Assembly (NCBI GenBank): GCA_950106755.1
Contig: OX467089.1
Span: forward strand, 26,641,345 to 26,705,344
DNA: 64,000 nt
Direction: 5' to 3'
From: Climacium dendroides
Taxonomy: Eukaryota > Streptophyta > Bryopsida > Hypnales > Climaciaceae
Shown piece by piece: positions 1 to 10,930 of the stretch. The notes below the pieces were generated by a model that saw nothing but the letters and a program-made list of their open reading frames with translations, made no database searches and had not been told where the DNA came from. How positions within the stretch are numbered: the first letter of the stretch is position 1; the number at the start of each line of letters is the position of its first letter. Position numbers and translations under genes: made by a program.

Positions 1-2477
1 TAGTAAACAATGCTCAAAATTTGAAGTTAAAATTGTAGTTTATTAGAAACCACTTGTTTGCATGTGGTTTCTTGTAGTAGAACTAAGTGCACCCCTTGAG
101 TGTAGAAACATTTTGTATATACTCACTAATACTCTTAAACATCCTAATTAATAATTAATATACTCTAAAACTTCCTTTTTTCCAAATCCTTATGCTACAA
201 TTCCCACAATGCCCCATAAACTATCATACTTAGCTTTGATTTAGCATAAATATTACAAAATGGCTCTAAAAAATTTGAAACTTTGCCACAATACAAATCA
301 ACTATTCAAATACTCACATACCAATTTTCATTTCTATCTAAGATACTTTCCAACTTTGGTGGACAATTTTTTACTACTAACATTCTAATCCTTCACTACC
401 TCCACACTTGATTGTATTTTATGCAAAACTCATAGATTCCAAGTTCATTGAAGCTAAAATTTTGATACAAGATAGTAGATAAAATGAAAAAGATATGCTT
501 CAAGTTTCATTTCCATAACACAAAACCTTAATAAAAATGAAGCTCCTCAATACACCCTCTTTGGTTGCCTTAAAATTCAAATACCTTCACTTCAAAGTCT
601 CATAAATTTTTCGTCATAATGAATTTAGATCCAAAACTTGGCATTATATTATATCAACTATCCAAAAATTGAAATTGAAAATCTTGCAATCATCCAATTT
701 TTTTCCAAAATGCAACACAAAATACCCTCTCATCAATGTTTTTTTCAATATAAATATGCAACAATAATACAACTTTGCATTCCAAGTGCATTCTCCACCT
801 CCAAACCACTAAGAAACAAGAAAGAAAGAGAGAGACAAGGGTCAACCCTTGCCTCTATGTAGCCACTACAACTAAAGCAGCTAGCTGCCAACTAACCCTA
901 ACTTTAACCTAGCTACCACGTAGGTTTTGTTTTTTGCCCGGGCAGCTCATGAGAAAGTTAGGCCTCCAAGGGTGGTCAACATATATGCCATGTTGGCAAA
1001 ATATGTCTAAAAATGATTTATTATACTTCCAAATCTATTTGACTGCAAATATTACTCACCAGTCATATGATTGAAAGTAAATGACTCAGCCATGAATCAT
1101 CCTAGTCATATCCCGACCATCTACAGTGATTTTTGCTTGAGTCACATTTTTTGATTTTGTGACTCACTCCAGTCATATTTTGCAGTCATAAAACATTCAT
1201 TTTTTCGTAGGGTACCCTAACCCCACTAATTCTAATATCAACTACTAACCAATAGGTTATCAACCGACAACTTTCAAAGACAACTAATACAAGTTTCAAA
1301 TATTAAGCTCCTAACACAAACAACTTATAACTCTAAACACTCATTTTTAACAAGTAAAGATGTTTATTTCAACTAATAGGCGACTCACATCATGACACCA
1401 TGATACCTCATTTCACAAAAGGAAAATGAATGAAGGCAAGACTAATAATTTGACAATAAAGAGAGTCAATGTACAATCATGACAATATTTTACCTTGTGT
1501 CTTCTTTTGAAGGGCTCATGAAATAGATCCCAGTGGTGCAATAGTAGAGTGCCAATTAGTAAGGAATTTGGAACCTCATTTCTTGACAAAACTTGTCAAA
1601 TTTTCAAACTAGTGCTTTAGGAAATTTAAAGGATTATAGAGGATGCTTTTAAGAATATAAGATTTTACTTTGGCATGACCATCACAAAGCAAGTATGAAT
1701 TGCACATGTAAAGAAATCCTTCATGGCAACTACATAATAGAGATCTCAATTGTATCACTTCTTTGCAATGGAATTTGAGTGCATAGAATAGAATTTTTAA
1801 ATTTTTAAATCAAATTTAGGATTGAATTTAACTATAAGAGTGACAAGTTGGTCATCATGTAGTTTCAATCATGCCCAATTTTGAGATAACAAATTGGATG
1901 AATTCATTTTGGAATGCTCTTTAAACATGTACAAGGAAGGCGACTATTATACAATGTCTTGGATCAAGGATATCTTATAGCTAAGCAAAGTCTAAGATTA
2001 GATATGTAGATGCAGTATTAATACAAAAATATCAATTAGTGTTTCAAATATGATGCATATAAACCAAGGGAATGCAAAATTTCACATCATTTGTACTTGC
2101 TTCAAACTAATTGTAGTTGAAAATGCAGATAAAATAGAATCAACGAAAGAGTTAGGCACATTTAGTAATAAGGACTAATGAACCTTGTTGACAAAGCATA
2201 TGTGAGTTTCTTAAAGCCATTTTCAATGCTATTATGGATTTTTTTATAGTAAGAAGTCATAAAAGTATTGCATCATTGACAAGCACAAAGGGAATAACAA
2301 CGCCCCCTTACAATATCAGATTTTGGTGTTGGTATCATGTGCATTTATAGTTGTCTCTTTAAAAATCACAACTTATACTCACAACATCCCAAAAAAACAT
2401 TTGAAAGTGCACATAAATTCTTTTTTTCTTACTAGTAGGGCCCAATAGTTTGTTGGATGTCTATTAATGGACATTAT
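1..2477. other. AT-rich intergenic stretch, no gene recognised
   Basis: No coding region with plant gene character is seen; the open frames are short and low in complexity. Around 1020-1215 there is a weak inverted arrangement in which TGACTGCAAATATTACTCA near the left is mirrored by GAGTCACA and CAGTCATATTTTGCAGTCA at the right, ending TTTTTTCGTAGGG. This resembles a decayed CACTA-type foldback element but is too diverged to bound. Confidence 0.5.
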
Positions 2478-3211
2478 GGGTGATTGCAAGAAACACCTGT
2501 CGATTTTGTTGCGTTTTCACAGTACTCATGGTTTTTCTTCTGTAGTACTTTAAAAATAGAAAACTAATTTTTTTAAAATTAAAAAAATATGAATTATGTA
2601 TATACTTCTAAAATGAAGGTTTGCAGGGAAGGAAATGTGTAGGAAAATTCTCTAATTAGGAGAACTTGAAAAGTACCAAATCTCAAGAAAATAGGACTTT
2701 TGATGTGAAAATTAGTTTAAAATAGTAAAAACAAGTAAATACAAAAAATAAAAGTGTCCATTTTTAAGAACTTTATGAAGATGGTCATTCACCAAAAAAC
2801 TTACAAAAATAATATTTTATATGTTTCAAAATGCAAGCAGAAGGAAGCTCTCTTCATAGACTTCCACACCACACAAAATTAATTATTTTTAAAAACCCTT
2901 CGGTGAAAAGTTGTATTTATATGTAAGGAAGAATTCCATATAATTCTCTTGATGTAGGGTATATGAAAAAGGTACTCAAAAGTACTAAAAACCTCCAAAT
3001 TGGCAAGTGTGACATTTATTTCGGGCCTATTTTTGGATAGTAAATTATTTTTGAAAATTACCAAAAAATCAAGGAAGTTGTAGGATAGTCATGAGTACCT
3101 TCCTTGTAAATCTTAAGTCATTCAAAGTTAAAACACAAAAGTTATGGCCAAAAAACAACTCAGCCCACAACGTGTGACAAAAAATAGTACAAGTGTTTCT
3201 TGCAATCACCC
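2478..3211. mobile_element. Non-autonomous TIR element, 734 bp
   Basis: The ends are inverted copies: GGGTGATTGCAAGAAACAC at the left and GTGTTTCTTGCAATCACCC at the right. They are flanked by a perfect direct TTAT (2474-2477 and 3212-3215), as expected for a target duplication. No transposase is encoded, so this is a MITE-like passenger. A related, more diverged element is at 12383-12963. The superfamily is uncertain; a 3-4 bp T/A-rich duplication with GGG ends would suit PIF/Harbinger, but this is inference. Confidence 0.7.
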
Positions 3212-3329
3212 TTATGCCCCACGCCTTTAAATTGATGATTATAGATGTTGCTATCTCAACTCCAAAGCCATCCATTAGACATTTAATGTCCAAGACATCC
3301 TCTTAGAATTAACCTAAGGACACATCCCT

Positions 3330-3660
3330 CCCCCATGACCAAGGTAGTCACTGAAATATTCTAATTATTGAACCAATACTTAGGTGCATTATTTGTTTCT
3401 ATAGTTAAATAACAATGAAGTTATCCATCTAACTTTTTAGGTCCGTAGCGTCCTTCCTAAGTTAGTTTTAAAAAAATGAAAAAGCACTCATTGAAAGTCA
3501 AATTGTTGTAGAAGACCTCCCCTTTTTACAACAAAATTTTGAAGATGAATAGTTGCATGTACTTTTGTCTTGTATAGAAGGATTCTATGCCATTCATCAA
3601 ACACAAAATGTCCACAATATCATTTATGGGTTAACCCCTAAAGTTCCTTGACTATATTTT
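3330..3660. repeat. Dispersed repeat, copy 1
   Basis: This stretch holds two blocks found again elsewhere in the window. One contains CCATGACCAAGGTAGT and is repeated near 38908. The other contains GTAGAAGACCTCCCC, AGAAGGATTCT and a trailing GGGTTAACCCC-like stretch, and is repeated near 9720-9870, 38300-38430 and 38640-38790. No protein is evident. It is probably part of a decayed transposon family. Confidence 0.55.
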
Positions 3661-4284
3661 CATCAAAAACACTTTAAAGCTACCATTTCTAGTACAAGTA
3701 CCAAATTTTAGGGAAAAAAAAATCATTTTTGGACAAATATAAGTGTAGGATCTTGTAGTATACTAGTTTGAAAAGATGTGAAAATTATTTTAGAAATTTC
3801 TAGTATAAGGATTGCAAGAAATTAGCATTTGAATTAACAAAAATCTTTTTGGGGTCCCTACAAAAAACGGGCAAGTGCACTTCACAAAGTCACATTTGTA
3901 TGTAAAAACATTCAAAATGGTGGTGCTTCTTTGGATTCATTTTTTAAGGCAAGTTGGCTATTTGCTTTAAAAAATTTAGATCATTTAGAATTATACAACA
4001 CAAAAAAAATATTAAGTAGAAAAAAATAGAGAATGATTCAAAATATAGAATTGTTAAGAATTTAGCTATGGAATTAAAAAATGCAAATCCCGATGGTTGT
4101 AATGTTGTAACAAACAATCTACATTTTATGATTATTTTTTATTTTTAAAATATTAATAATTGAATAAAACAAAAGATTTCAAAGTTTATTTTAGAGTACA
4201 AAATCCATAACCACCTGCAAACTAAAGGGCCTTGTAACTTCCATGTCATTAATCAAAATGGAATGATTCAAAGCTTTTCAAGTA
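3661..4284. other. AT-rich intergenic stretch, nothing recognised
   Basis: Low-complexity AT-rich DNA without a convincing gene, tandem array or terminal inverted repeat that I could identify. Confidence 0.5.
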
Positions 4285-4470
4285 TATTCAGTGATTGACA
4301 AAATTGAGTACAATTTTGAAACATTTTCATTCAAATAATCATACAATAAGCATCAATGGACAAAGTCCAAAAGTAGATCTACAAAAGTTGTAGTGTGCAA
4401 CATAATACACGTCACCATGGAAGTTTGAAGAAAAAATTAGTTGTGGTTTGAAAGAAAATCAATTTCAAAG
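4285..4470 (+). repeat. Left arm of a 180-bp inverted repeat
   Basis: The sequence from about 4290 to 4470 recurs as its reverse complement at about 5123-5304. Matching landmarks are CAATGGACAAAGTCCAAAAG here against CTTTTGGACTTTGTCCATTG there, and GGTTTGAAAGAAAATCAATT against AATTGATTTTCTTTCAAACC. The arms are roughly 650 bp apart, and the spacer holds a palindromic MITE. Confidence 0.75.
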
Positions 4471-4481
4471 TTAGCCATCAC

Positions 4482-4797
4482 GAGGAATTTCATTAAAATG
4501 GCGATTATTCTATGACTTCGGCATTCCCACAGTTCAGATCAGGCGGTCTGAACTCTACTAGTGTCCTAAATTTGTGAAATCTATACCATTATTAGATATC
4601 TAAAATCTAGGAAATATGTAGATTTTCTAGACTGATTGGTCTGAAATCTACATCTTTCCTGGATTTAATACATCTAATAGTGGTATAGAATTCACAAATC
4701 TAGGACACTAATAGATTTCAAACTGCCCAGTCTGAACTGTGGGGATGGCATATTGTGAAAATGGCACATGGAATATTGCCATTTTAATGAAATTCCC
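4482..4797. mobile_element. Palindromic MITE, GGAATTTCATTAAAATGG family, copy 1
   Basis: Terminal inverted repeats GGAATTTCATTAAAATGGC and GCCATTTTAATGAAATTCC enclose a body that is itself a long imperfect palindrome: a CAGTTCAGA block, ATCTATACCATTATTAGAT, then the mirrored halves. No coding capacity. It has the same family structure as the elements at 5339, 5935, 6579 and 37715, and is inverted relative to the 5339 copy. The flanking duplication is too diverged here to measure. Confidence 0.8.
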
Positions 4798-5122
4798 TAT
4801 CATGTCAAAAACTCAATTTTGTTCAATATGATTTGGAATTATTTTATCTTTTTCCAATTTTTTTTAAGAACTTGAAAAAACTTTTTGTACCTTGGCATAT
4901 TGGTATACATTATTTCAAATTGTTGTACACAAAAATTGAAGGAAATTGACATTTATAGAATTTAAAATAACAATAGCTTGACAAAACATGCAAATGGTGT
5001 TGGTTCTCACAATACTTGAATTTTGTTTTGAATTGAGAGCATTAGATAATATTAGCCATTGTAGATAGAGTATACATTGCAATATGGACCATTGTTAAAT
5101 TAATGTCTTTGCATTTGAAACA
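4798..5122. other. Spacer between palindromic MITE and inverted arm
   Basis: AT-rich DNA without a recognisable gene. It separates copy 1 of the palindromic MITE from the right arm of the inverted repeat. Confidence 0.5.
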
Positions 5123-5304
5123 TTTGAAATTGATTTTCTTTCAAACCACAACTAATTTTTTCTTCAAACTTTCATGGTGACGTGTATTATGTTGCACACT
5201 ACAACTTTTGTAAATCTACTTTTGGACTTTGTCCATTGATGCTTATTATATGGTTGTTTGAATGAAAATGATTCAAAATTGTATTCAATTTTGTCAATCA
5301 CTGT
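5123..5304 (-). repeat. Right arm of the 180-bp inverted repeat
   Basis: This is the reverse complement of about 4290-4470 with only scattered differences. Transcription through both arms would give a long double-stranded RNA stem, a possible small-RNA source; that consequence is inferred. Confidence 0.75.
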
Positions 5305-5338
5305 ATGTATAAATCTAGAAAGTCAATTTCAAATTTAT

Positions 5339-5638
5339 GGGGAATTTCATTAAAATGGCAATATTCCATGTGCCATTCCTACAATTCAGATCGAGCAATT
5401 TGAAATCTATTAGTGTCCTAGATTTGTGAATTCTACACCACTATTAGATGTATTAAATCTAGGAAAGATATAGATTTCAGACCGATTGGTCTAGAAAATC
5501 TACATATTTCTTAGATTTTAGATATCTAATAATGGTAGTATTTCACAAATCTAGGACGCTAGTAGAGTTTAGACCACTCAGTCTGAATTGTGGGAATGCC
5601 AAAGTCACAAAATATTCACCATTTTAATGAAATTCCCC
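5339..5638. mobile_element. Palindromic MITE, copy 2
   Basis: Ends GGGGAATTTCATTAAAATGG and CCATTTTAATGAAATTCCCC. Internally it matches copy 1 in reverse orientation. The nine bases before the left end (CAAATTTAT) and after the right end (CATATTTTT, sharing the last C) agree at 7 of 9 positions. This looks like an old 9-bp target duplication, as made by Mutator-like transposases. Confidence 0.8.
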
Positions 5639-5934
5639 ATATTTTTGTTTCTAAATTTTTTTAATTTGCTTGAGTTGCCCAAGTTGAGAAAAAAAACTAC
5701 ATATCATACAATAGTTTTTAAAGATGTAGTCAAAAGTTATGAAAAATTTTGGGCCTTAAAGCTACTCCTCAAGCATATGTTGTGTGAAAATTTCAAAAAA
5801 AAAAAAGAATTCCATTTGTAGTGAGTTGCCCAAAATTGCTATGTTGCCAAAAATGCATCTTGGTCCTTTAGGGGTTAAATAATATAATCAAACTTCTAAA
5901 TAAGAATTGATTTGTTGCATAAATGGCCAATTTC
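5639..5934. other. Short intergenic stretch between MITEs
   Basis: AT-rich DNA. An open frame of 77 codons runs through it from 5588, but it starts inside the MITE and is low in complexity, so it is not called. Confidence 0.5.
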
Positions 5935-6235
5935 ATTAAAATGACGAAATTCCTCTACTTTGATAGTTTTTACAGTTCAAAGCGGACAGTCTGAAGTGTA
6001 CAAACAACCTAGATGTCTTAAATTTATACTATTCTTAAATGTTTGAAATCTATACATGTAATAGATGCCACTTTTACAATTCAGAGTGGGTGGTCTGAAA
6101 TCTATAGTGTTCCGTAGATTTCTTAAATCTATAAAAATCCAAGATTCCTGAAAACTACACCTATCCTAGATGTCACTTTTACAATTCAGAACGGACAGTT
6201 TGAAAACGGAATGCCGCCATTTTAACAAAATTGCG
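5935..6235. mobile_element. Palindromic MITE, copy 3 (diverged)
   Basis: Ends GGCCAATTTCATTAAAATGA and CCGCCATTTTAACAAAATTG, with the family's internal CAGTTCAAAGCGGACAGTCTG and CAATTCAGAACGGACAGTTTG blocks. Flanks GCATAAATG and GCATAGTAT resemble a decayed 9-bp duplication. It belongs to the same subgroup as copies 4 and 5. Confidence 0.75.
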
Positions 6236-6578
6236 CATAGTATTCTACAGTAAATTCTTTGGGGGTCTTTTGATAGGTGTTTGTCTGGCATTGGATTTGA
6301 GCCTAGTGAACAAGGAACGGAATTTAACCTTCACCAGTGAGAGCTTTCAAATGCTCACTCACGCATAAGCTTAGAGTCTATTATCCCTCCCGAATAACCT
6401 CTGAATTGGCATGCCAATTCAAGGAATTCCAGTGAGACAGTTTTGAGCTCCGTGTGAACAATTAAGTAAGAACTCATCAAAACCAATCCCTCTCTCCCTC
6501 AGTCATTGTTCACATGCGAGAGTTATTCACAACTTCGATTGAGTTGGCATCGATGTTGCTCTAGAAATACACACTTAT
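6236..6578. other. Unique-looking stretch between MITE copies 3 and 4
   Basis: Slightly less AT-rich DNA, for example GCACTCACGCATAAGC-like and CCCTCCCGAATAACC words. It has no open frame or RNA gene that I can support. It may be an older host or transposon remnant. Confidence 0.4.
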
Positions 6579-6873
6579 GGGCAATTTCGTTAAAATGACA
6601 AAATTCTGCTACTTTTGGCAGCTTTTACAGTTCAGAGCGGGCAGTCTGAAGTGTATAAACGTACTAGATGTCTGAAATCTATACCATTGTTAGATGTATG
6701 AAATCTACATATATGGTAGATGTCAATTTTACAATTCTAATCGTGCGATCTGAAATCTATATCAATAATAGATTTTTTTTAAAACTATACTTGTCTTAGA
6801 TGTTGTGTTTACAATTCAGAGCAGGCGGTCTGAAAATGGCACATGGAATGCCGCCATTTTAACAAAATTCCCC
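6579..6873. mobile_element. Palindromic MITE, copy 4
   Basis: Ends GGGCAATTTCGTTAAAATGA and GCCATTTTAACAAAATTCCC. Internal CAGTTCAGAGCGGGCAGTCTG near the left is mirrored by CAATTCAGAGCAGGCGGTCTG near the right. Flanks CACACTTAT and CATACTTCG agree at 6 of 9 bases, consistent with an aged Mutator-type duplication. Confidence 0.8.
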
Positions 6874-6889
6874 ATACTTCGATTGCACT

Positions 6890-7100
6890 GCTCTCAAAAG
6901 GTCACTCGAGCATGTTACGCTTAGAAGCATGTTAGGCTTAGAAGCTTCCAATATAATGGTCACTGGCAAGTAAAGAATGAAGCACGACCAAATTGTGCAG
7001 GTCACTCTCATATTACATAAAAAATGCAACAGTCCAAGAAAACTTTCAAGACACCATAAACAACACGTCAAGGAACTTGCTCGAGTGACCTTTTGAGAGC
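6890..7100. mobile_element. 211-bp MITE downstream of the germin-like gene
   Basis: A 23-bp terminal inverted repeat is nearly perfect: GCTCTCAAAAGGTCACTCGA continues to GCA at the left, and its complement ends at 7100. The core is AT-rich and non-coding. It lies about 120 bp beyond the germin gene's poly(A) signal. The target duplication is ambiguous because the flanks also contain CTCT; the superfamily is not assigned. Confidence 0.7.
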
Positions 7101-7217
7101 TCTACGTCTGGTCCTGTGTTCATATCTTGCAAAGCAAACTCAGGTTGTAGTAGACCTTTTCATTCAACTAGGTCTACCGGAAGAAAATGGCACGGTAGCC
7201 ATCAAAGCTACATGACT

Positions 7218-7223
7218 TTTATT
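7218..7223 (-). terminator. Poly(A) signal AATAAA of the germin-like gene
   Basis: AATAAA on the minus strand lies about 112 bases past the germin-like stop codon, in the expected near-upstream element position. Confidence 0.5.
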
Positions 7224-7334
7224 GGCCACGGGAGACACTGCTCCAGCCGCTATCTACATTTATAATATCGCCGTCAGCAAAATAATTGCTGATAATGTTG
7301 CAGTTAGCTTAATGGTGCCCAGAAGGAATGAAAA

Positions 7335-8660
7335 TCAATACTTGATGCCGCACTTATTGGCACACACTTTGTCCAACGAGGGGTTGGGGTTGGCGGTGAC
7401 GCTGGCCAGAATTTTCACGATCTCCGAGTCCATGAGTCCCGTGGTGGCTCGAATAGTCTCGATGGGCAAGTTGAAGAAGGCTACGGCCGTGGTTTGGGTT
7501 CCAGGGTCTCGGTTGGGGAAGCTGGCAATGAATTGCGCCTCCTTGCAGCCCAAGTTCTGGGCGAAATGTATGAGACCTGCACACCAGCATACGATAAAAT
7601 CAACTTAATTCCGATTCTAGGAGGACGTACGTAGAAGGTATTAGTGGGGACATTGAAGGACTTCACAAGTGAAAACCCGACCCTCTGTTCAAACAACATT
7701 GTGAGGGTGGAAAAGTTGCTACTGTACATATTGTTTCAATCTATACCAACTGTTGGTACGTTCCCGAATGCTGTTTCAACAGGTGAATGCGCTAGTGGTA
7801 AAGGACAAATCCCATTATTCGGGACAGGCTAGGGTATATGTGGAAGACGATGAAGTCTTAAGCTCCTAATAATCTAGATCTGAAGCTAGTATAGTAAAGA
7901 TCGAGAACCCTGGTGCATTTATACTGTAACCAATGGCCAATGTGATTGACTCCAATTACGGAAACCCCTTTTCGTCTTGCTGTGGGACAAGCTCCGTTAC
8001 CTTGAGGAATGATGACAGTTTCGCCTTTCGTGACGTTTCCTCCGATGAAGTGTCGCCCGCCATTTTCTTCCGCAAATCCGAACAACAGATCACCTGCTCG
8101 ATGGATCAAAACATCAATGAAATCCAGTTCAAAAAACATGTAATTTCTAGAACATAAATTACGCCAAATTGCACACCAATCTACACATCATGCCTACTGT
8201 ACACAGCTGAAGGTTCCAGCTCCAAATGAGCTAGAATATGCAGTTACACCGCAGTAGCTCACAAATCTCATACCGTAAGGGGGACTGAGGTTCGCAGAGT
8301 GCCAGAGGAGCCCCTACCTTCAGTCACATGAGAAATTTGAGTGGCTCGTGGGTGAGTGTGAGGCTGATTGATAGCACAAGGCCCAACCGTGACCAAATTC
8401 TGCGAAGCTCCATCACCAGGCAGGGTGGCAAGAGCAGGGTTGAAGTCCACGAACATGGGTCGGAGGTTCCCAAACGGCGTCAAGTCAGTCGTCCTCTGAA
8501 ACTTGAACACGAAGTCATCGTCGCCGAATGCCTGCCGTTGCATCAGCTCCGTCATGAAGTCCAGGTCGGTCATATCAGCAGCCATGGCGCCAGAGACGGA
8601 GAAAGCAACGATCATGGCCGCAGCTACGAACAACACTGAAGCTCTCGTGGTAGCAGCCAT
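7335..8660 (-). CDS. Germin-like protein (cupin), three exons
   Basis: Germin-like proteins are secreted single-domain cupins that usually bind manganese in the cell wall or apoplast; known members act as superoxide dismutases or oxalate oxidases. Exons on the minus strand are 8660-8318, 8093-8001 and 7576-7335. All junctions are GT-AG in phase 1, giving 225 residues, the usual family length. Residues 1-28 form a signal peptide ending AMA. Cupin motif 1 reads PHTHPRATQISHVTEG, followed by GDLLFGFAEENGG. Cupin motif 2 reads GETVIIPQGLIHFAQN, with its His and the final Asn intact. The C-terminal part (NLGCKEAQFIASFP, PGTQTTAVAFFNLP) is typical. Oddly, the metal-binding Glu of the HxH-x4-E motif is Gln (codon CAA), and the motif's leading Gly is not conserved. 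The N-terminal cysteine pair of angiosperm germins is absent; GPC and LGC cysteines are present instead. The fold call is firm. Enzyme activity is not implied and may be lost or changed. Confidence 0.93.
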
Positions 8661-8915
8661 TGGGACTACTCACGGCAATCAAACCGGATGGACTCACAAC
8701 TGGGGATTCACAACAATTGGGAAGCTCACAGCAATTGGATAACTATATACTCCAGAAGCTCAGACACGATGTACCTCTCTGAGTAATGCCTTCACTCTGG
8801 CCACGTCAATAATTCCTCTACTGCAGCTGGTAACTGAATTCTAGCTCGAAACTCTCAGGTGCAGGAAGTACACTCCCAAGCCTTGGATAGGATTCTCGAT
8901 CGTGTGAGCTGCCGG

Positions 8916-8922
8916 TTATATA
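8916..8922 (-). promoter_or_regulatory. TATA box of the germin-like gene
   Basis: TATATAA reads on the minus strand about 255 bases upstream of the ATG, in a GC-richer promoter-like stretch. It would place the transcript start near 8885-8890 and give a 5' leader of roughly 225 bases. Confidence 0.55.
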
Positions 8923-8949
8923 CATACAGCCCTGTAGAAAATTCTTCGC

Positions 8950-9715
8950 ACGTTGTTGAACTCAGTCGAATCTAGACTTTCGGTTGAATTTCACGTCAGT
9001 CAATTTCAACGCGGAAGGTCCAAGGCACGGACCTTCCCCATCACTAAGCGCCAGAAGCATTATTTTCCTTCCCGACTATTCCGAAACATCGTGTCGATCT
9101 CGGGTTGGTCTCTTAGCTGATGAATGTTATCAAAATTGCACTTCGTCCAATTGATATCAATTGATATTCATTGAGAAAGAACCATTTGTGAATGGAATGA
9201 AGATAGAATGTCCTTGAATTGAGGGAGTTTCAATTATTTTTTTATAAAATTCTAGAAGTAATCTTACAATATTTACGTCGAGCACTTGGGTGTTAAGTTT
9301 ACCAGTGTAATTGGCTTTTGAAGGAAACAACCCATTTCCGACTAGCATCCCATTTTCATAGCTGCCAAATTTCCGATCAATTGTGCTGTAGACGAGAACT
9401 CAAGTACACTAAGAGCAGCAGAAATGTCCGGGAGGTGTACATTGAAAGCATACAATCATCACACCATATACATTGAAAGCCACAATGATCCATTACATTG
9501 GTTTTGTAACCAGACTATGGTTGGAAATTAGTTACTTTGCCTATATATGTCAAGAATGGGACAAAAAAATCTTCACAAAAAAAATTCATGATAATTTGTT
9601 TTCAAGGGAAAAAAAATTTTAAAATTATAAAATCCTTCTTAATCCTTAAATGATGAACCAGTCACCATGGAAATCATTTATTTGGGTACCGTGTGAATTG
9701 TTGGCTTAAAAAAAT
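8950..9715. other. Upstream region of the germin-like gene
   Basis: Composition drops back from GC-richer (8950-9110, probably distal promoter) to AT-rich. No gene is supported in the 63-codon open frame at 9157-9348. Confidence 0.45.
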
Positions 9716-9870
9716 AAAAATAAAAACACTCATTGCAAAACAAACTATTGTAGAAGATGTTTCCTTTTCCCACAAAATTTAGAAAATGAATAGTTGTGTC
9801 CTCAATGAAGAGATTCTTTACAGTCATTCGTCAGCCAAAAAATGTTTGTTGCATCGTTTAAGGGTTAAAT
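9715..9870. repeat. Dispersed repeat, copy 2
   Basis: Shares ACTATTGTAGAAGA, a GAGATTCTTT block, AAAATGT and a trailing AAGGGTTAAA with copies at 3.5, 38.3 and 38.7 kb. The leader GTGTGAATTGTTGGCTTAAA at 9690 recurs exactly near 38271. Confidence 0.6.
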
Positions 9871-9948
9871 CTATTTTGCTAAGTGGGTAAATTTTTTCCT
9901 CAACGGCTCAACCTCCCCATGCCGCAGATAGGTTAAATTGGTTTAGTA

Positions 9949-10288
9949 CACTAATGATGATAAATAGTGTTGGCAATACTAATCACAAAGCATAACACTA
10001 ATTATCAACAATCCAATTAATGTTACCAACACTAAATGTCAAAATAGACACTATTTGTCAACTATTGGGTATAAATTTTTTACAAGTTTATATTTAGTGT
10101 TACCTAACTATTTCATCAAAATGCAAAAAACACTGTATGAACTCAAGAAACCTATTACATGCTCAAAAAAGTTATTGCTCAAAAAAGTGAACACAACACT
10201 AAATGCCAACTAATTGAAGTTTAGAGTGATCAGGGTAAAAATCCAGGTAACACTAATCACAACATAACACTATTTATCATCGTTAGTG
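9949..10288. mobile_element. CACTA-like foldback MITE, 340 bp
   Basis: The left end CACTAATGATGATAAATAGT is mirrored at the right by ACTATTTATCATCGTTAGTG. Subterminal CAATACTAATCACAA and AACACTAATCACAACA motifs recur, as is usual for CACTA transposase binding sites. It is non-coding. A clean 3-bp duplication is not visible, so the element is old or the boundary is off by a base. Confidence 0.6.
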
Positions 10289-10299
10289 TAGGTGGAAGT

Positions 10300-10930
10300 A
10301 GGTCGTCATCCTGATAATCCTGATAAGTAGACCTCACCCAAGTCAGCGAAATATCATTGACTGCCTGTCTTTCAACTGTTGCGCTTGCTATGGTGTCACT
10401 TTCATATAGGATTGGAAGACTTCCTGTTTGAGAGCTTGTGACAAGTGGCGTCTGGTTTTAATGTTTGAGTGCGCTTGTTTGTGATTTCTCACTTCTCAGG
10501 AGTCAGGATGCGGAGAACCGACAGGGCCGGGACGCCGGGTCTCTCTGCAGCTTGTCGTTCTAAGAAAGACTTCAGTGAGTTTGCAGGTGTATTATTTGTA
10601 TGGTGGTAAGATATGGGTGCTTTTATTACATCTCCAGGATAAGACTCTGACGAGCCAGTGTGCACAGAGCGGAGGGAAACACTTAATGGTTTACTTTTCT
10701 ATTTGCATGTGGTGAGCTACAGGTAGAGCAAGGATAACTTATTGACAGTATTGATTTCAGACTTGGTTGCGCACAACTGAACAAGAATTCGTGCGTTCTG
10801 TGCTTGTGCTTGGATACCAGAAGTTCATGGGTTGGATTGGGAGTTGTTCTCTCCCTTGCATTGCAGCAGCCCTCTTTACTGTTGAAAACTGTCAGTGAAA
10901 TCCATCCATTAAGTTAGGTTGTTTGTTTTG
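10300..10930. other. GC-richer unique stretch, possible gene remnant
   Basis: This block stands out from its surroundings by higher GC and non-repetitive sequence, for example GGACAGGGCCGGGACGCCGG-like words around 10520. A short frame opens with ATG at 10508 (MRRTDRAGTPGLSAACRSKK), but the following candidate splice sites give stops. It could be a non-coding transcript or a decayed exon. I recognise no family. Confidence 0.3.

Noticed and set aside
7222..7608. 128-codon plus-strand open frame
   Set aside because: It is the antisense shadow of germin exon 3, whose minus-strand frame has clear family motifs.
7354..7729. Two further minus-strand frames over germin exon 3
   Set aside because: They are alternative frames of the same exon, with intron sequence in part; the NLGCKEAQFIASFP frame is the real one.
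8328..8742. Plus-strand frames of 103 and 79 codons
   Set aside because: Shadows of germin exon 1 on the opposite strand.
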